Origin: Thermococcus bergensis
GTDB lineage: Archaea; Methanobacteriota_B; Thermococci; Thermococcales; Thermococcaceae
Direction of reading: 5' to 3'
DNA length: 64,000 nt
Assembly: GCF_020386975.1 (NCBI RefSeq)
Contig: NZ_JABFNK010000005.1
Coordinates: 558,001 to 622,000 of the forward strand
Program-made: the position numbers and the translations under genes
Notes under the pieces: generated by a model
Told to the model about the DNA's origin: nothing
Database searches by the model: none
The model's input: only the letters and a program-made list of their open reading frames with translations
Part shown: positions 28,151-37,979 of the stretch, one piece after another
Numbering within the stretch: the first letter of the stretch is position 1
How the letters are laid out: each line of letters starts with the position of its first letter

Positions 28151-30967
28151 TCAACCCTTTGCAACCCCAATGGGTCTCATCCTTGCGACGAGGTTTGCTA
28201 TGCCTGCTTCGTGCACGACACTAACAACGTTATCGACGTTCTTGTAAGCTCCGGGGGCTTCCTCTGCTACAACTCTCATGCTCGCTGCCCTGATGTATAT
28301 TCCTCTCTGCATGAGCTCGTTTCTAAGCTTATCTCCCCTAAATTGCCTTGTGGCGGCATGTCTGCTCAAAACTCTTCCCGCACCGTGGCATGTGCTGCCA
28401 AAGGTTTCTTTCATTGATCCCTCGGCTCCAGCAAGCACATAGCTTGCCGTACCCATTGAACCGGGAATTAATACAGGCTGTCCTACATTGCGATAAGCTC
28501 TCGGCACAGCCTCATGCCCAGCGGGGAATGCTCTTGTGGCACCTTTTCTGTGAACTACAACTTTGACTTTCTTTCCGTCGACCTCGTGCTCTTCAACTTT
28601 CGCTATGTTGTGGGCAACATCGTAAACTATGCTCATTCCTAAGTCCTCAGCCTTTTGGTTGAACACTTCCTCAAAGCTCTCCCTTACCCAGTGGGTAATC
28701 ATCTGCCTGTTAGCCCATGCAAAGTTTGCCGCAGCTTTCATAGCGCTGAAGTACTTTTGCCCTTCCTCTGTCTGGAATGGAACGCTTACGAGTTCTCTGT
28801 CTGGCCATGGCACGTTGTATTTTCTGTTTGCCTTTTCCATGATTTTGAGGTAGTCACTTGCCACCTGATGCCCAAGACCCCTCGACCCGGTGTGCACCAT
28901 CACAACAACCTGTCCTTCAAATAGGCCGTATACCTTGGCGATTTCCTCATTGAAGACTTTATCAACCACCTGCACTTCCAAGAAGTGGTTTCCACTTCCT
29001 AGAGAACCTAATTGTGGGGCTCCTCTTTGCTTTGCTTTTTGGCTTACTGCATTTGGATCCGCTCCTTCCATTTTCCCGTTCTCTTCTAGATGCTCTAAAT
29101 CTTCCTTCCAGCCATATCCGTTATCCACAGCCCACTTTGCGCCATCTGCAAGAACATCATCCAATTGTGTCCAGTGAAGCCTAACCCTTCCCTTGCTTCC
29201 AAGTCCACTTGGCACGTTTTTGAATAGAGTATCGACGAGCTGTTTGATCTTTGGTCTAACTTCTTTCTCCGTTAAGTTCGTTCTAATGAGCCTGACGCCA
29301 CAGTTGTGCACTACTATACCATTTGCTATGAAGTTGTGGGCTTCGTGGTATACGCCGATGTCGTAGAGTTTCTTGGAGTCACTCTTTGTTCTGCGGACAT
29401 CTACAACGGGATCAAGAACAAAGCCACCTTCAAGTCCGTACGTCTTGGCAAAGCTCTCAAACTCAGGTAGGAGCTCAGCCAGTTTCCTGTTTCTCTTAAC
29501 CAGGTTGCTTTCTGAGATTTCTTTTGATGCCATGATTTTCCTTCTAAGATACTCCCCAAAGATCAACGCGTAGGGTTTATGAGAGGTGTATTCATAGCCA
29601 ATCTTGGAAAGGAACTTGTAAATCTCCTCCGTGTTGGAGTATATCACGAGACGGTACATTACTCTGTTGCTATATTCTTTGACTTTTCTGACGTGGGAAC
29701 TAATTCCAAATTCTGTCAGCAAATCTTTGACTGAATTAAGGAACCTGACAAGGCTCTCTTCAAGCTCCTTAGCCTTGACAGCAGTCAAGGATATCGTGTT
29801 TGGAGTGTATTTGTGATTGCTGGACATTAGCCTCGGTTTGCTTCCGTCCGCTCCAAAGAGGCCTGCGAGAAAGTTCCTCTTGACCCATTTTGGAGACTTC
29901 TTAATCCACTCAGGCACGTCGAAGTCAATCTCAGTCTTCTTGCCAACAGGAGCTCCCAATTTGATGAGAAGCTTTGAAAACGCTTTTGATGTCACTTTTA
30001 TTGAGTACTCTGTTCCTCTAGTCTCAAACTCGCCCCATGCTGTTTTGACTTTCTCGTTTCTTGTCCTTGTGTAAACTCTCGAAGCCTTGATATTGAAGTA
30101 AAAACCTAAATCTTTTCTCAACTCTTCCAGTCCCTTGCTGTCTCCATAGAAAACTGTGATAATTCTCTCTCTTCCATTCTTCTCGTGGTATATATCGAAC
30201 GATCCATCACCAATGAAGTATCCAAGAATTCTTGCCAGAACACCTATCCTTGGATCATCCATTCTCAAAGGAAGCAGACCCCTCTCTTCTAAGTACTTTA
30301 TCAGTTGCTTATCTTCATCTGCGAAATCTTGGTGGGTTAAAAGAACTTCCGTGCTGGGCTTCTCATATTCTACTCCCTCAAAGGGATAAACTGCAACTAA
30401 GTCCCCCGGTTCTAGCTCTTCTGCTATCTTATACCCATTCTCCGTCAACACTGGGTGATCTCCAGAAGCTTTAATGACTCTACCACTGGTGAGCCTTATC
30501 TCGTAAATCTCCTCGTCGCTGTCTCTCTCAGCAACCAACATAACCCTGGAGTGATCATTGTGACCCTCCTTGACATTGTAGACTTTGAGTGGAACCTCCT
30601 TGAACATCGTGGGTAAATCTTTGACCTTTATTCTGAACCCTAAGTCACTTATGACTTCGCTCTCTTCATGTAGGCAATTCACATCGTAACCCACGCCTCC
30701 GGGGCTTATAACGCCTTCTTTCACGTCAAAAGCCGCTACACCGCCGATTGGGAAGCCATAACCCTGATGACCATCAGGCATTACTATCGAATACTTATAA
30801 ATCCCCGGAAGCATAGCCACATTTGCGGCCTGTTCGAGAGTCCTATCCTGTCTCATTTTTTGGATTAGTGTATCATCTGCATAAACTCTCCCCGGCACTC
30901 TCATTCTTTTATCGAACTTCGGTATCTCCCACCTAATCTTGTCTATCCTCTTTAATGGGATTTCCAT
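28151..30967 (-). CDS. rtcB: tRNA-splicing ligase RtcB with an intein
   Basis: RtcB joins RNA 2',3'-cyclic phosphate or 3'-phosphate ends to 5'-OH ends using GTP and Mn2+, sealing tRNA exons after intron removal. The extein is about 480 residues, the family length, with [54 protein letters not shown] and the guanylylated-His segment [12 protein letters not shown]. The ATG at 30967 follows GGGGGTGAGG. An intein interrupts it directly before the metal-binding Cys of DVNCGVR. The archease gene, whose product activates RtcB, lies three genes upstream on the same strand, only 48 bases separating this gene from the preceding one. Confidence 0.96.
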   Translation of the reverse strand: MEIPLKRIDKIRWEIPKFDKRMRVPGRVYADDTLIQKMRQDRTLEQAANVAMLPGIYKYSIVMPDGHQGYGFPIGGVAAFDVKEGVISPGGVGYDVNCLHEESEVISDLGFRIKVKDLPTMFKEVPLKVYNVKEGHNDHSRVMLVAERDSDEEIYEIRLTSGRVIKASGDHPVLTENGYKIAEELEPGDLVAVYPFEGVEYEKPSTEVLLTHQDFADEDKQLIKYLEERGLLPLRMDDPRIGVLARILGYFIGDGSFDIYHEKNGRERIITVFYGDSKGLEELRKDLGFYFNIKASRVYTRTRNEKVKTAWGEFETRGTEYSIKVTSKAFSKLLIKLGAPVGKKTEIDFDVPEWIKKSPKWVKRNFLAGLFGADGSKPRLMSSNHKYTPNTISLTAVKAKELEESLVRFLNSVKDLLTEFGISSHVRKVKEYSNRVMYRLVIYSNTEEIYKFLSKIGYEYTSHKPYALIFGEYLRRKIMASKEISESNLVKRNRKLAELLPEFESFAKTYGLEGGFVLDPVVDVRRTKSDSKKLYDIGVYHEAHNFIANGIVVHNCGVRLIRTNLTEKEVRPKIKQLVDTLFKNVPSGLGSKGRVRLHWTQLDDVLADGAKWAVDNGYGWKEDLEHLEENGKMEGADPNAVSQKAKQRGAPQLGSLGSGNHFLEVQVVDKVFNEEIAKVYGLFEGQVVVMVHTGSRGLGHQVASDYLKIMEKANRKYNVPWPDRELVSVPFQTEEGQKYFSAMKAAANFAWANRQMITHWVRESFEEVFNQKAEDLGMSIVYDVAHNIAKVEEHEVDGKKVKVVVHRKGATRAFPAGHEAVPRAYRNVGQPVLIPGSMGTASYVLAGAEGSMKETFGSTCHGAGRVLSRHAATRQFRGDKLRNELMQRGIYIRAASMRVVAEEAPGAYKNVDNVVSVVHEAGIANLVARMRPIGVAKG
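29303..30676 (-). mobile_element. RtcB intein with LAGLIDADG endonuclease
   Basis: A 458-residue intein inserted between DVN and the metal-ligand Cys of RtcB. It starts with Cys ([10 protein letters not shown]), has a block B of the SGDH type ([10 protein letters not shown]), and ends [12 protein letters not shown] before Cys. Endonuclease motifs are [11 protein letters not shown] and [12 protein letters not shown]. The same insertion site is known in other Thermococcales RtcB proteins. Confidence 0.93.
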
Positions 30968-31015
30968 TCTCCTCACCCCCAAATTAAATAGCTCTCGAAA
31001 CTTTAAAAGATTGCG

Positions 31016-31420
31016 CTATTTGAGAGTTATCCTCCTTTCTTTTGGTACGTAGTTTTTGATTACACCGTCTTTTGCCTTCCCGCATCCGAGGTAGTACAGG
31101 CCCCATTTTAATATTATCCATCCTCTCACTTCAGTTGAGACTTTCAAGTCTTCTCCGCTCAGCCAGAGCTTTGCTTCTTTCTCTCCAACTTCAACAACGT
31201 TTTTCGTAGCTTTGGGACCGACCAAAAAGCTCCCTTCTATGGTAAGCCTTATCCCATCACTTTCGATTTTTCCAAAATAAACTCCCTTATCTGTGTGAGT
31301 CTTCGGGTCAAACTCACAGGGCTTATAAGCGTAAACCCTCCTACTCCCTTTTACTTCAAAAATTAAATCTGGTGCGTATCCGTATTGCTCTATCAGCATT
31401 TCTTTAACTTTTTTGCTCAT
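31016..31420 (-). CDS. PUA-like RNA-binding protein next to Trm4
   Basis: A 134-residue protein that resembles the C-terminal RNA-binding part found in some NOL1/NOP2/sun methyltransferases (IEQYGYAPDLIFEVKGSRR; GVYFGKIESDGIRLTIEGSF; WIILKWGLYYLGCGKAKDG). Here it is a separate gene that overlaps the methyltransferase stop by 4 bases (ATGA), suggesting a partner protein or a split version of a one-gene enzyme. The PUA-like call is from resemblance only. Confidence 0.6.
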   Translation of the reverse strand: MSKKVKEMLIEQYGYAPDLIFEVKGSRRVYAYKPCEFDPKTHTDKGVYFGKIESDGIRLTIEGSFLVGPKATKNVVEVGEKEAKLWLSGEDLKVSTEVRGWIILKWGLYYLGCGKAKDGVIKNYVPKERRITLK

Positions 31421-32331
31421 GGTTTTCTTATCTTCGCTACAAAGAACGCTTCCGTGTTGTTGTCCTGTGGATGAATGCGAAGACATTTTTTCACCTCCTC
31501 GGAATACTTCTTCCCTTCAAATTCCAAAACGGGTGGTGTTGATTTTAAGGGTAGATTGATTTTTTCAAGCTTGGCGTCAGTCTTGGAGAGGAGGTAGTCA
31601 ACGACTTCTTCGTTTTCAAGAGGGTCTATGGTACATGTTGAGTACACCAAAACCCCTCCGGGCTTTAGGGCTTTATACGCTGAGAGTATTAGCTTTTTTT
31701 GAATATTGGAGTAACGTATAACCTTCTTCATACTCCAGTCTGTTAAGAACTTGAAGCTTTTTCTTATCATTCCAACACTCGAGCAAGGCGCATCGAGGAG
31801 TATTTTATCAAATGTATTTTCAAATCTTGAGAAGTAAGTGCCGTCTTTGACGGTAACCCTCGCGTTGAGCACTCCAAACCGGTTTAGGTTTGCTATCAAG
31901 ACATTAGCACGCCATTTTTTTAGGTCATTGGCTATTATACACCCCTCATTTTTCATGTACTGTGCTATCTGTGTTGTTTTAGCCCCTGGAGCAGCCGCCA
32001 TGTCGAGGACGAGTTCCCCGGGCTTGGGGTCTAGGACAACGGGTGGTATCATTGATGATGCCTCTTGGGGAAAGACCAACCCAAGAGAGTACTCCACCAT
32101 ATCTCCGAATTCTCTGGTGTTGATAAAGAACCCTTCTTTTACCCAGGGAATAGGCTCAAGCTCATATCTCTCTTCCAGCCTTGCCTTTATGTACTCTAGG
32201 GGAGCTTTGAGTGTATTGATTCTTATACTCTGCCTCAAGGGGGCCATCATGAACTTCCAGAATTCTTCTCCATCGTCGAGTTTCAAATATCTCTCGTAAA
32301 ATGCTTTGTTCATCTTGACGACTTCTTCCAT
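31417..32331 (-). CDS. trm4: tRNA (cytosine-5) methyltransferase, archaeal Trm4 (NSUN family)
   Basis: A 304-residue S-adenosylmethionine-dependent RNA m5C methyltransferase. Motifs: SIRINTLKAPLE, SAM-binding LDMAAAPGAKTTQIAQ, motif IV DAPCSSVGMIRKS, and motif VI with the catalytic Cys, VYSTCTIDPLENEEV. The start at 32331 follows GAGGTGG. In Pyrococcus abyssi the orthologous enzyme methylates several tRNA cytosines and is kept specific by archease; the archease gene is directly upstream here, 9 bases away, which supports the same partnership. Confidence 0.93.
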   Translation of the reverse strand: MEEVVKMNKAFYERYLKLDDGEEFWKFMMAPLRQSIRINTLKAPLEYIKARLEERYELEPIPWVKEGFFINTREFGDMVEYSLGLVFPQEASSMIPPVVLDPKPGELVLDMAAAPGAKTTQIAQYMKNEGCIIANDLKKWRANVLIANLNRFGVLNARVTVKDGTYFSRFENTFDKILLDAPCSSVGMIRKSFKFLTDWSMKKVIRYSNIQKKLILSAYKALKPGGVLVYSTCTIDPLENEEVVDYLLSKTDAKLEKINLPLKSTPPVLEFEGKKYSEEVKKCLRIHPQDNNTEAFFVAKIRKP

Positions 32332-32340
32332 GTGACCACC

Positions 32341-32766
32341 TCAGATATCTGGGACAAGCTGTGCCATCCATCTCCCATCAGGGAGCTGCTCTATTTTCAT
32401 GTCATGGTAGGTTATGGCTTTGACTTCTTCCTTTGGCTCATGCTTTTCGCTCAGCTTTTCTCCATAGGCTTTTGCCTTGAGCTTGTACCCTTCTTCGGTT
32501 TTTTCTATTTTAACTTCAAAGTCCCTAAAAACCAGTCCTTCCGTGTCATGGAGGATAAGGAGCTCTTCGAGGAAGTTGTAGAGCAAAGAGTATAAATCTT
32601 CCCCCTCCACTTCCACTTCTCTCACTTCTTTCTTCTCAACTTTTTCTACGTTAACCATTACGTCAAAAAGAGCAATTGCAACGGCTTCAAAAGCCTCTTC
32701 AAGGGTATCCCCATAACCTCTTATCCCAATGTCAGCGGTGTGTTCATAGTGCTCCCACCTTTTCAT
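32341..32766 (-). CDS. Archease
   Basis: A 141-residue archease: [19 protein letters not shown] with the conserved metal-binding Asp/His region at the N-terminus, and [17 protein letters not shown] at the C-terminus. Archease stimulates guanylylation of RtcB and also modulates Trm4-type methyltransferases. Finding it as the first gene of a run containing Trm4, a PUA-like protein and RtcB ties both known partners to one transcription unit. Confidence 0.96.
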   Translation of the reverse strand: MKRWEHYEHTADIGIRGYGDTLEEAFEAVAIALFDVMVNVEKVEKKEVREVEVEGEDLYSLLYNFLEELLILHDTEGLVFRDFEVKIEKTEEGYKLKAKAYGEKLSEKHEPKEEVKAITYHDMKIEQLPDGRWMAQLVPDI

Positions 32767-32822
32767 TCTCTCACCCGATAGGTTAATATTTCCCCAAGTT
32801 TATTAGGCTTTAGGGGGTTACC

Positions 32823-33695
32823 ATGAGGGAGATAACACCGAAGAAGATTATGGAAATGAAGGGAAAAGAGAAAATTACGATGGTGACTGCATACGATTAT
32901 CCATCAGCTCTTCTAGCAGATAAAGCCAAGATTGACATTATCTTCGTTGGAGACTCTATGGGGATGGTGGTCTATGGAGAACAGAACACCCTAAATGTGA
33001 CCATGGAGCAGATGGTTTATCACACAAGGGCGGTTGCAAAAGCCGTTAAGAGGGGGCTTGTATTGGCGGATATGCCATTTATGAGTTATGAAGTTAGCGT
33101 GGAGGAAGGCATGAAAAATGCTGCTCGGTTAATCCAGGCAGGAGCAGATGCGGTAAAGATTGAAGGCGGTTACGATCATAGGAAGCTAGTAAAGAGGCTT
33201 GTTAGGGCGGGCATACCTGTTATGGGGCATACTGGATTGACTCCCCAAAGGTACCTTCGCTTGGGAGGCTACCATATAACCGGGGAGACCGAAGAAGAAA
33301 TTGAGGAAATACTTAGGGATGCGAAGGCATTAGAAAAGGCAGGTGCTTTTGCTGTTGTTTTGGAGTTCGTTTTGGCAGATGTTGCCAAGTTGGTAACTGA
33401 GGAGGTCAAAATACCAACTATAGGAATTGGTTCCGGGCCTTATGTGGACGGGCAAGTTCTGGTATGGCACGATCTCCTTGGCGTCTATGAGCATGTGCCC
33501 CCATTTGTAAAGAAATACGCCGACTTAAGGAACATAATTCAGCTGGCGCTTGAGAATTACAGGGAAGATGTAAAAGAGGGCAAGTTCCCAAGCGGAGAAC
33601 ACTACTGGGAATTCCTCGATAAGGACGACTTTGAGAAAAAGAGGAGAAGAGTCGTAGAACGCCTATTAGGGGAGACATTTGATGAGGAAGTTTAA
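32823..33695 (+). CDS. panB: 3-methyl-2-oxobutanoate hydroxymethyltransferase PanB
   Basis: PanB makes ketopantoate from 2-oxoisovalerate with methylenetetrahydrofolate or an equivalent one-carbon carrier, an early step towards coenzyme A. The 290-residue protein carries the conserved [40 protein letters not shown] and [15 protein letters not shown] segments. The start at 32823 follows AGGGGG. It overlaps the next gene by 14 bases. Thermococcales use an archaeal CoA pathway in the later steps, so only this step is close to the bacterial one. Confidence 0.96.
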   Translation: MREITPKKIMEMKGKEKITMVTAYDYPSALLADKAKIDIIFVGDSMGMVVYGEQNTLNVTMEQMVYHTRAVAKAVKRGLVLADMPFMSYEVSVEEGMKNAARLIQAGADAVKIEGGYDHRKLVKRLVRAGIPVMGHTGLTPQRYLRLGGYHITGETEEEIEEILRDAKALEKAGAFAVVLEFVLADVAKLVTEEVKIPTIGIGSGPYVDGQVLVWHDLLGVYEHVPPFVKKYADLRNIIQLALENYREDVKEGKFPSGEHYWEFLDKDDFEKKRRRVVERLLGETFDEEV

Positions 33696-34740
33696 AGTCC
33701 GCGAAGAGCTCTTCACCCTTGAGGTACCGGGGGGATACGCGGATAAGATTGACCATGGCGCAGGGTTCCTCGATTGTTCCCTTGGCACAAATCCATTTGG
33801 AACTTCCGAGAGGGTAAAGGAGAGGTTGAAAAACTCAGAGATAACCCTTTCTGCGTATCCGGATGTGAAGTATACTTATCTCAGAAACGCCCTTGCGGAA
33901 TACTGGGGCATAGACGAGAACAGCATTTTCTTTGGCTGTGGAACGATGGGATGCTTTGAAAAGGTGAACAAATTTGTCATAAGCCCGGGCTCCAGGGTGC
34001 TTGGTATCTCTCCGCAGTATACAAGGTACATAAGTGACGTACTTGCCATGGGAGGTTCCTATGAATCGGTTTCCCTGAAAAAGGAAAACCGGTTTAAAAT
34101 CGATGTTGGAGAAGTTATAAATGCTCTCACTTCAGATTACTCCCTCCTTTACCTAGACAACCCTCACAACCCCACGGGACAGGTTTTAAGGCTTAAAGAA
34201 GTTGAGGAAATCGTTCAATATGCCGAGAGGAAGGGCGTTTTGGTTCTTGTAGATGAAGCTTACGGAGATTTTGTCGAAAAAGAAGAATCGGCAATAAACC
34301 TCGAGCATGATAATCTCATTGTCCTGCGCTCTTTTTCAAAAGGTTTTGGACTGGCGTCTATGAGGGTAGGCTATGCTGTTATAAAAAACCGAGAGCTTGG
34401 GGAGCTTTACAGAAAGGTGGATTTGCCGTTTCCGATAAGTACAATTGGAGAGATTTTGGCAGTTGAAGCACTTAAAGATCAAAAATTCCTCAAGGAAAGC
34501 AGAAAAAAGATAGCCTCCATAAAAAAGGAAATTATCAATGCTCTCAAGAAAAAGTTCCTGATAGCTGAGACCCACATGCAGACTCCAATAATGCTTTTGT
34601 GGGGCTCTGGAGATACTTACCACTATTTTCTTGAAAGGAAGATATCAGCTGTTAGAGGCTCAGCTTTTAGGTCGTTGGATGATTCTTACGTAAGGCTTCG
34701 AGTTCCAAAAAATGCCGATGAATTATTAGGCCGTCTTTAG
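33682..34740 (+). CDS. HisC-like class I/II aminotransferase
   Basis: A 352-residue pyridoxal-phosphate enzyme of fold type I resembling histidinol-phosphate aminotransferase and the CobD group: [42 protein letters not shown], and the Lys in [17 protein letters not shown] that should bind the cofactor. The 14-base overlap with panB suggests translational coupling and perhaps a role in the same pathway or in a branched-chain 2-oxoacid pool, but the substrate cannot be read from the sequence. The ATG at 33682 follows GGGGAG. Confidence 0.8.
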   Translation: MRKFKVREELFTLEVPGGYADKIDHGAGFLDCSLGTNPFGTSERVKERLKNSEITLSAYPDVKYTYLRNALAEYWGIDENSIFFGCGTMGCFEKVNKFVISPGSRVLGISPQYTRYISDVLAMGGSYESVSLKKENRFKIDVGEVINALTSDYSLLYLDNPHNPTGQVLRLKEVEEIVQYAERKGVLVLVDEAYGDFVEKEESAINLEHDNLIVLRSFSKGFGLASMRVGYAVIKNRELGELYRKVDLPFPISTIGEILAVEALKDQKFLKESRKKIASIKKEIINALKKKFLIAETHMQTPIMLLWGSGDTYHYFLERKISAVRGSAFRSLDDSYVRLRVPKNADELLGRL

Positions 34741-35571
34741 TTCACTTTTGATTCTGCTGACCATAAAGGTTCCAATGGTTATGAGCACAAACCCTACTAG
34801 GTGATATACTGTGAATTCTTCCCCAAGGAGGGTTGCAACTCCTATTGCTACTGCGGGAGCAGGTGTTATTATTGCCGTCGCTTTTGAGAGGTTTATCCGC
34901 TTTATTGCAAGGTACCATATCACTTGTCCAAATGAGAGTATTATGCCCTCTGCTACAGCAAGCTTTGAAAACTTAAGCCCAGAGGGGAATGCAAGCAAAA
35001 GAAGCAAAATTCCCCCAAAGGTATTTCTAAATGCTGCTATAAGAAATGGGTTGTATGGGAGTTTCTTTGCTATCACATGCCCGCTCTGCCAGAAGAGGGG
35101 GACTAGCAGGAGGAGTAAATCTCCCTTTCTTGGCACTATTGCTTTACCCTGTGTTATCACTAAAAATAGACCCACAAGGATTGAAAGTGACCAGAAGATT
35201 TGCCCTTTGGCTATTTTTTCCCTCAAGAAAACATATGCAAGAACAAACGAGAAAAGAACTTCTGCCCTTGTTATAAGGGAAGCATTTATCGCGGTACTTA
35301 GTCGAGCTCCATAAGAATAAGCGATATATGCCAGGGCAGTTCCAAACACCCCTACCAAAAATGCTCTTGGAATACACTGTGGATTTTCCTTTACCCCTTT
35401 CCAGCGGGATGTGAGTAAAACGATTGGCCAAAGGATTAAAGAAGCTATGAGGGCAGAAAATGCTGCAAAGCTAAGGGGGTTGGTTGGGTTTGCCTTAATT
35501 ACCACGGGTTCTATTCCATAAAGGAACATACCTAAAAAAGCCAGGAGAGTCCCCTCAGTCTCTTTGTTCAT
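34726..35571 (-). CDS. EamA/DMT family transporter
   Basis: A 281-residue membrane protein with ten hydrophobic helices in two EamA repeats of about 140 residues (GTLLAFLGMFLYGIEPVVIK begins the first, LVPLFWQSGHVIAKKLP the second). The family exports or imports metabolites and amino-acid derivatives. It overlaps the upstream PqqD-like gene by 17 bases, so the two are almost certainly translated together. The ATG at 35571 is favoured over the GTG at 35580 by GGTGG spacing. Confidence 0.8.
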   Translation of the reverse strand: MNKETEGTLLAFLGMFLYGIEPVVIKANPTNPLSFAAFSALIASLILWPIVLLTSRWKGVKENPQCIPRAFLVGVFGTALAYIAYSYGARLSTAINASLITRAEVLFSFVLAYVFLREKIAKGQIFWSLSILVGLFLVITQGKAIVPRKGDLLLLLVPLFWQSGHVIAKKLPYNPFLIAAFRNTFGGILLLLLAFPSGLKFSKLAVAEGIILSFGQVIWYLAIKRINLSKATAIITPAPAVAIGVATLLGEEFTVYHLVGFVLITIGTFMVSRIKSELKTA

Positions 35572-35893
35572 CCCATCCACCTAGGAGAATAAGGTTCCTC
35601 TTGTATAGCTCAAGGATAAAGGTTACAAGTCTCTCATACAATGGTTCGACATTTTCTCCAAATTTTTCCTTCATATTTTTCCCTATTTCTTCTATAGTTC
35701 TTGTGCCGTCACAGAGCTCCCATACGAAGACTCCTATTTCATCTAGTTCTAATCTTCTGTAGTCGCCATGAAGCTTTCTCGCAAGAAAATCCAGTTTGGA
35801 CGTCATGGGGATTAAGAGGTAATACTTTCCATCGATCTTTCTTAACTCGATTTCTTCATTTCTTTTGGGAATAAGCTTGAGATAATTCTCCAT
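35555..35893 (-). CDS. PqqD-like protein (possible orphan RiPP recognition element)
   Basis: A 112-residue protein whose C-terminal 70 residues match the PqqD winged-helix pattern: LELDEIGVFVWELCDGTRTI, then EEIGKNMKEKFG and a helix VTFILELYKRNLI. In peptide-modifying systems this fold binds the leader peptide of the precursor. No radical SAM gene or precursor-like peptide is seen next to it; its partner in the operon is an EamA transporter. The N-terminal 40 residues (LIPKRNEEIELRKIDGKYYL) form an additional strand-rich extension. The ATG at 35893 follows GGTG. Confidence 0.7.
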   Translation of the reverse strand: MENYLKLIPKRNEEIELRKIDGKYYLLIPMTSKLDFLARKLHGDYRRLELDEIGVFVWELCDGTRTIEEIGKNMKEKFGENVEPLYERLVTFILELYKRNLILLGGWDEQRD

Positions 35894-35940
35894 AACTCTA
35901 TTCACCAGCAGAAATGGGGTGAAGAAGTTTATAAGAGTGT

Positions 35941-36028
35941 TGGCGCCGGGGCAGGGATTTGAACCCTGGCGGGCTTAACGCCCACGGACTCTCCAGGCCC
36001 GCGCCTTCCCAGGCTAGGCTACCCCGGC
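35941..36028 (-). tRNA. tRNA-Ser (GGA anticodon)
   Basis: The minus strand folds into a tRNA with a 7-bp acceptor stem (GCCGGGG with CCCCGGC), a D stem GCCT/AGGC, an anticodon stem CGGGC/GTCCG with loop CTGGAGA (anticodon GGA), a long variable arm built on GGGC/GCCC as expected for serine, and a T arm CAGGG-TTCAAAT-CCCTG. The 3' CCA is encoded (35941-35943). It lies 17 bases after the S10 stop on the same strand with no TATA box of its own visible, so it is probably processed from the EF-1alpha/S10 transcript. Confidence 0.95.
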
Positions 36029-36045
36029 GCTAAAAATAATGAGAA

Positions 36046-36354
36046 TCATGAGACGAGCTCAATCTCAATAGTAACATCTTCAGGAACGCGAATTCTCATG
36101 ATTTGCCTCATAGCTCTCTCGTCAGCTTCAATATCGATGAGCCTCTTGTGAACTCTAAGTTCGAATCTATCAAAAGTTGCGCTTCCTTCCCCATCTGGGC
36201 TCTTTCTTGTGGTTATCCTTATTCTCTTTGTTGGCATTGGTATTGGCCCGCTCATTCTAACACCAGTTCTCTCTGCAATTTGCTTGATTTGATCTGTAAC
36301 CTCATTAAGAGCACCTATGTTTGTGCTCGCCAGTTTAATTCTCGCCTTTTGCAT
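36046..36354 (-). CDS. rps10: Ribosomal protein uS10 (S10p)
   Basis: The 102-residue small-subunit protein S10, beginning [10 protein letters not shown] and carrying ISGPIP-type segment [20 protein letters not shown] and the C-terminal [13 protein letters not shown]. The start at 36354 follows GAGGTGG; the longer frame to 36384 adds a non-conserved stretch. It follows EF-1alpha by 67 bases and precedes tRNA-Ser, the usual order in these archaea. Confidence 0.96.
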   Translation of the reverse strand: MQKARIKLASTNIGALNEVTDQIKQIAERTGVRMSGPIPMPTKRIRITTRKSPDGEGSATFDRFELRVHKRLIDIEADERAMRQIMRIRVPEDVTIEIELVS

Positions 36355-36421
36355 TTTTGCCACCTCTATAAGCTCTAATGACAAAACTAATAATATTAAA
36401 GGAAAAGGCTAGAGAAGGGCT

Positions 36422-37708
36422 TCACTCGCCCTTCTGGATGGATATGACCATACCAGCTGCAACTGTTTGACCCATATCTCTGATAGCGAATCTACCAAGC
36501 TGTGGTATCTCCTTAACTGGCTCGATGACCATTGGCTTGGTTGGTCTGAGGAGGACAATAGCTGAGTCACCGGTCTTTATGAATTGTGGGTTCTCCTCTA
36601 TGATGTTACCTGTTCTTGGATCGAGCTTAGCAAGGAGTTGCTCGAATCTAACTGCTACCTGGGTTGTGTGGGCGTGGAGGACTGGTGTGTAACCAACGGT
36701 AATTGCGGTTGGGTGGTTGAGGACGATAATCTGAGCCTTGAATGTGTCCTTTGGTCTGACGACTGTTGGTGGGTTTGTTGGGTGACCAGCAACGTCACCT
36801 CTCTTTATGTCGTTCTTACCAACACCTCTGACGTTGAAACCAATGTTGTCACCTGGGAGAGCCTCTTCAAGTGGCTCGTGGTGCATTTCAATGCTCTTGA
36901 CTTCACCCTGGATGGGCTTGTGGAAGATTGTTGATGCTGGCTCGAATATGACTACGTCGCCAACCCTAAGTCTTCCGGTTTCAACTCTACCGACTGGGAC
37001 TGTACCGACACCCTTAATTGAGTAGACGTCTTGGATTGGGATTCTAAGTGGCTTGTCAACTGGCTTTTCTGGCTCTGGGATCTGGTCAAGGGCCTCGATG
37101 AGTGTTGGGCCGTTGTACCAGGGCATCTTGTCGCTCTTCTTAACAACATTGTCTCCTTCCCAAGCGCTGATTGGGATAACTGGGAAGTTCTTGTAACCGA
37201 GCATTTGCAAGAGCTTTGTAACTTGGGCTGCAACTTCCTTGAATTTCTTCTCATCGTACTTGACCATGTCCATCTTGTTAATCGCAACAATTATGTGGCC
37301 GATACCGAGTGTTCTTGCAAGGAATGCGTGCTCCTTTGTCTGTGGCATGACACCGTCTGTGGCTGCAACGACGAGAACTGCAGCGTCAGCCTGTGAAGCA
37401 CCGGTAATCATGTTCTTAACGAAGTCTCTGTGACCTGGAGCGTCGATAATGGTGATGTACTTGTTTGGAGTCTCGAACTTGCTGTGGGCAACGTCAATTG
37501 TAATACCTCTTTCTCTCTCTTCCTTGAGTCTGTCCATAACCCAAGCGAACTTGAATGACTTACCCTTTTCACCCATCTGCTCGAACTTCTGGATGATCTG
37601 CTCTGGAATGTTGCCTGAATCAAAGAGCAATCTACCGATTGTTGTACTCTTTCCGTGGTCTACGTGTCCGATAAACACTATATTAACGTGTGGCTTTTCC
37701 TTTGCCAT
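36422..37708 (-). CDS. tuf: Elongation factor 1-alpha
   Basis: The 428-residue GTPase that brings aminoacyl-tRNA to the ribosome. G motifs: GHVDHGKST (G1), DVAHSKFET region (switch [11 protein letters not shown]), DAPGHRDF (G3), NKMD (G4) and the SAW motif (G5). Domains 2 and 3 follow at about residues 230 and 330. ATG at 37708 follows GGAGGTG. The TATA box at 37755-37764 and a nested inverted repeat upstream belong to its promoter region. Confidence 0.97.
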   Translation of the reverse strand: MAKEKPHVNIVFIGHVDHGKSTTIGRLLFDSGNIPEQIIQKFEQMGEKGKSFKFAWVMDRLKEERERGITIDVAHSKFETPNKYITIIDAPGHRDFVKNMITGASQADAAVLVVAATDGVMPQTKEHAFLARTLGIGHIIVAINKMDMVKYDEKKFKEVAAQVTKLLQMLGYKNFPVIPISAWEGDNVVKKSDKMPWYNGPTLIEALDQIPEPEKPVDKPLRIPIQDVYSIKGVGTVPVGRVETGRLRVGDVVIFEPASTIFHKPIQGEVKSIEMHHEPLEEALPGDNIGFNVRGVGKNDIKRGDVAGHPTNPPTVVRPKDTFKAQIIVLNHPTAITVGYTPVLHAHTTQVAVRFEQLLAKLDPRTGNIIEENPQFIKTGDSAIVLLRPTKPMVIEPVKEIPQLGRFAIRDMGQTVAAGMVISIQKGE

Positions 37709-37754
37709 CTTCACACACCTCCAAAGTTATGCCTAACTCTAATCATCAAAGTGG

Positions 37755-37764
37755 GTTTTTAAAG
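37755..37764 (-). promoter_or_regulatory. TATA box of the EF-1alpha operon
   Basis: CTTTAAAAAC on the minus strand, preceded by AGAAAG as a plausible BRE, about 50 bases before the ATG. Transcription would start near 37735, giving a leader of about 27 bases that contains GGAGGTG. Confidence 0.6.
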
Positions 37765-37781
37765 CTTTCTCTAAACCTCAG

Positions 37782-37818
37782 CTCTCTCACGCGGGAAACC
37801 CGCATCTGTTTGAGAGAG
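37782..37818. repeat. Nested inverted repeat upstream of the EF-1alpha promoter
   Basis: An 8-bp outer arm (CTCTCTCA with TGAGAGAG) encloses a second inner hairpin (GCGGG-AAA-CCCGC). It lies just upstream of the TATA/BRE region, so it would be outside the EF-1alpha transcript; it might be an operator or a terminator for rightward transcription. No function is assigned. Confidence 0.6.
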
Positions 37819-37882
37819 CCTCATGAGTTCATGTTTGGATAAAACCTAGGGTTTAAAAAATTAACTAAAATTATACGGCTCG

Positions 37883-37930
37883 CTGTTAGAATAAGCTAAC
37901 GAATAATATCAGAAACTTTATCCTAACAGT
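37883..37930. repeat. Short imperfect palindrome at the left edge of the RiPP island
   Basis: CTGTTAGAATAA at 37883 is mirrored by TTTATCCTAACAG ending at 37929. A related palindromic stretch occurs at 42182-42239, on the far side of the island. They may be remnants of a small mobile repeat; the similarity (about 70 percent over 50 bases by eye) is suggestive only. Confidence 0.45.
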
Positions 37931-37936
37931 ATTTGA

Positions 37937-37949
37937 TGGGAACTAGGGT
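37937..37949 (-). repeat. Solitary IS982 terminal inverted repeat
   Basis: TGGGAACTAGGGT is identical to the 13-base right end of the two full IS982 copies in this window, but neither the rest of the element nor the other end is present nearby. It is most simply the remnant of a third insertion, located just past the 3' end of the peptidase-like gene. Confidence 0.6.
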
Positions 37950-37979
37950 TCATTTACATAAGCTCTCAATACCCAAAAG

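Noticed and set aside
36584-37736. Plus-strand frames over EF-1alpha, Cys/Trp-rich
   Set aside because: Composition is that of an antisense shadow of a highly expressed gene.
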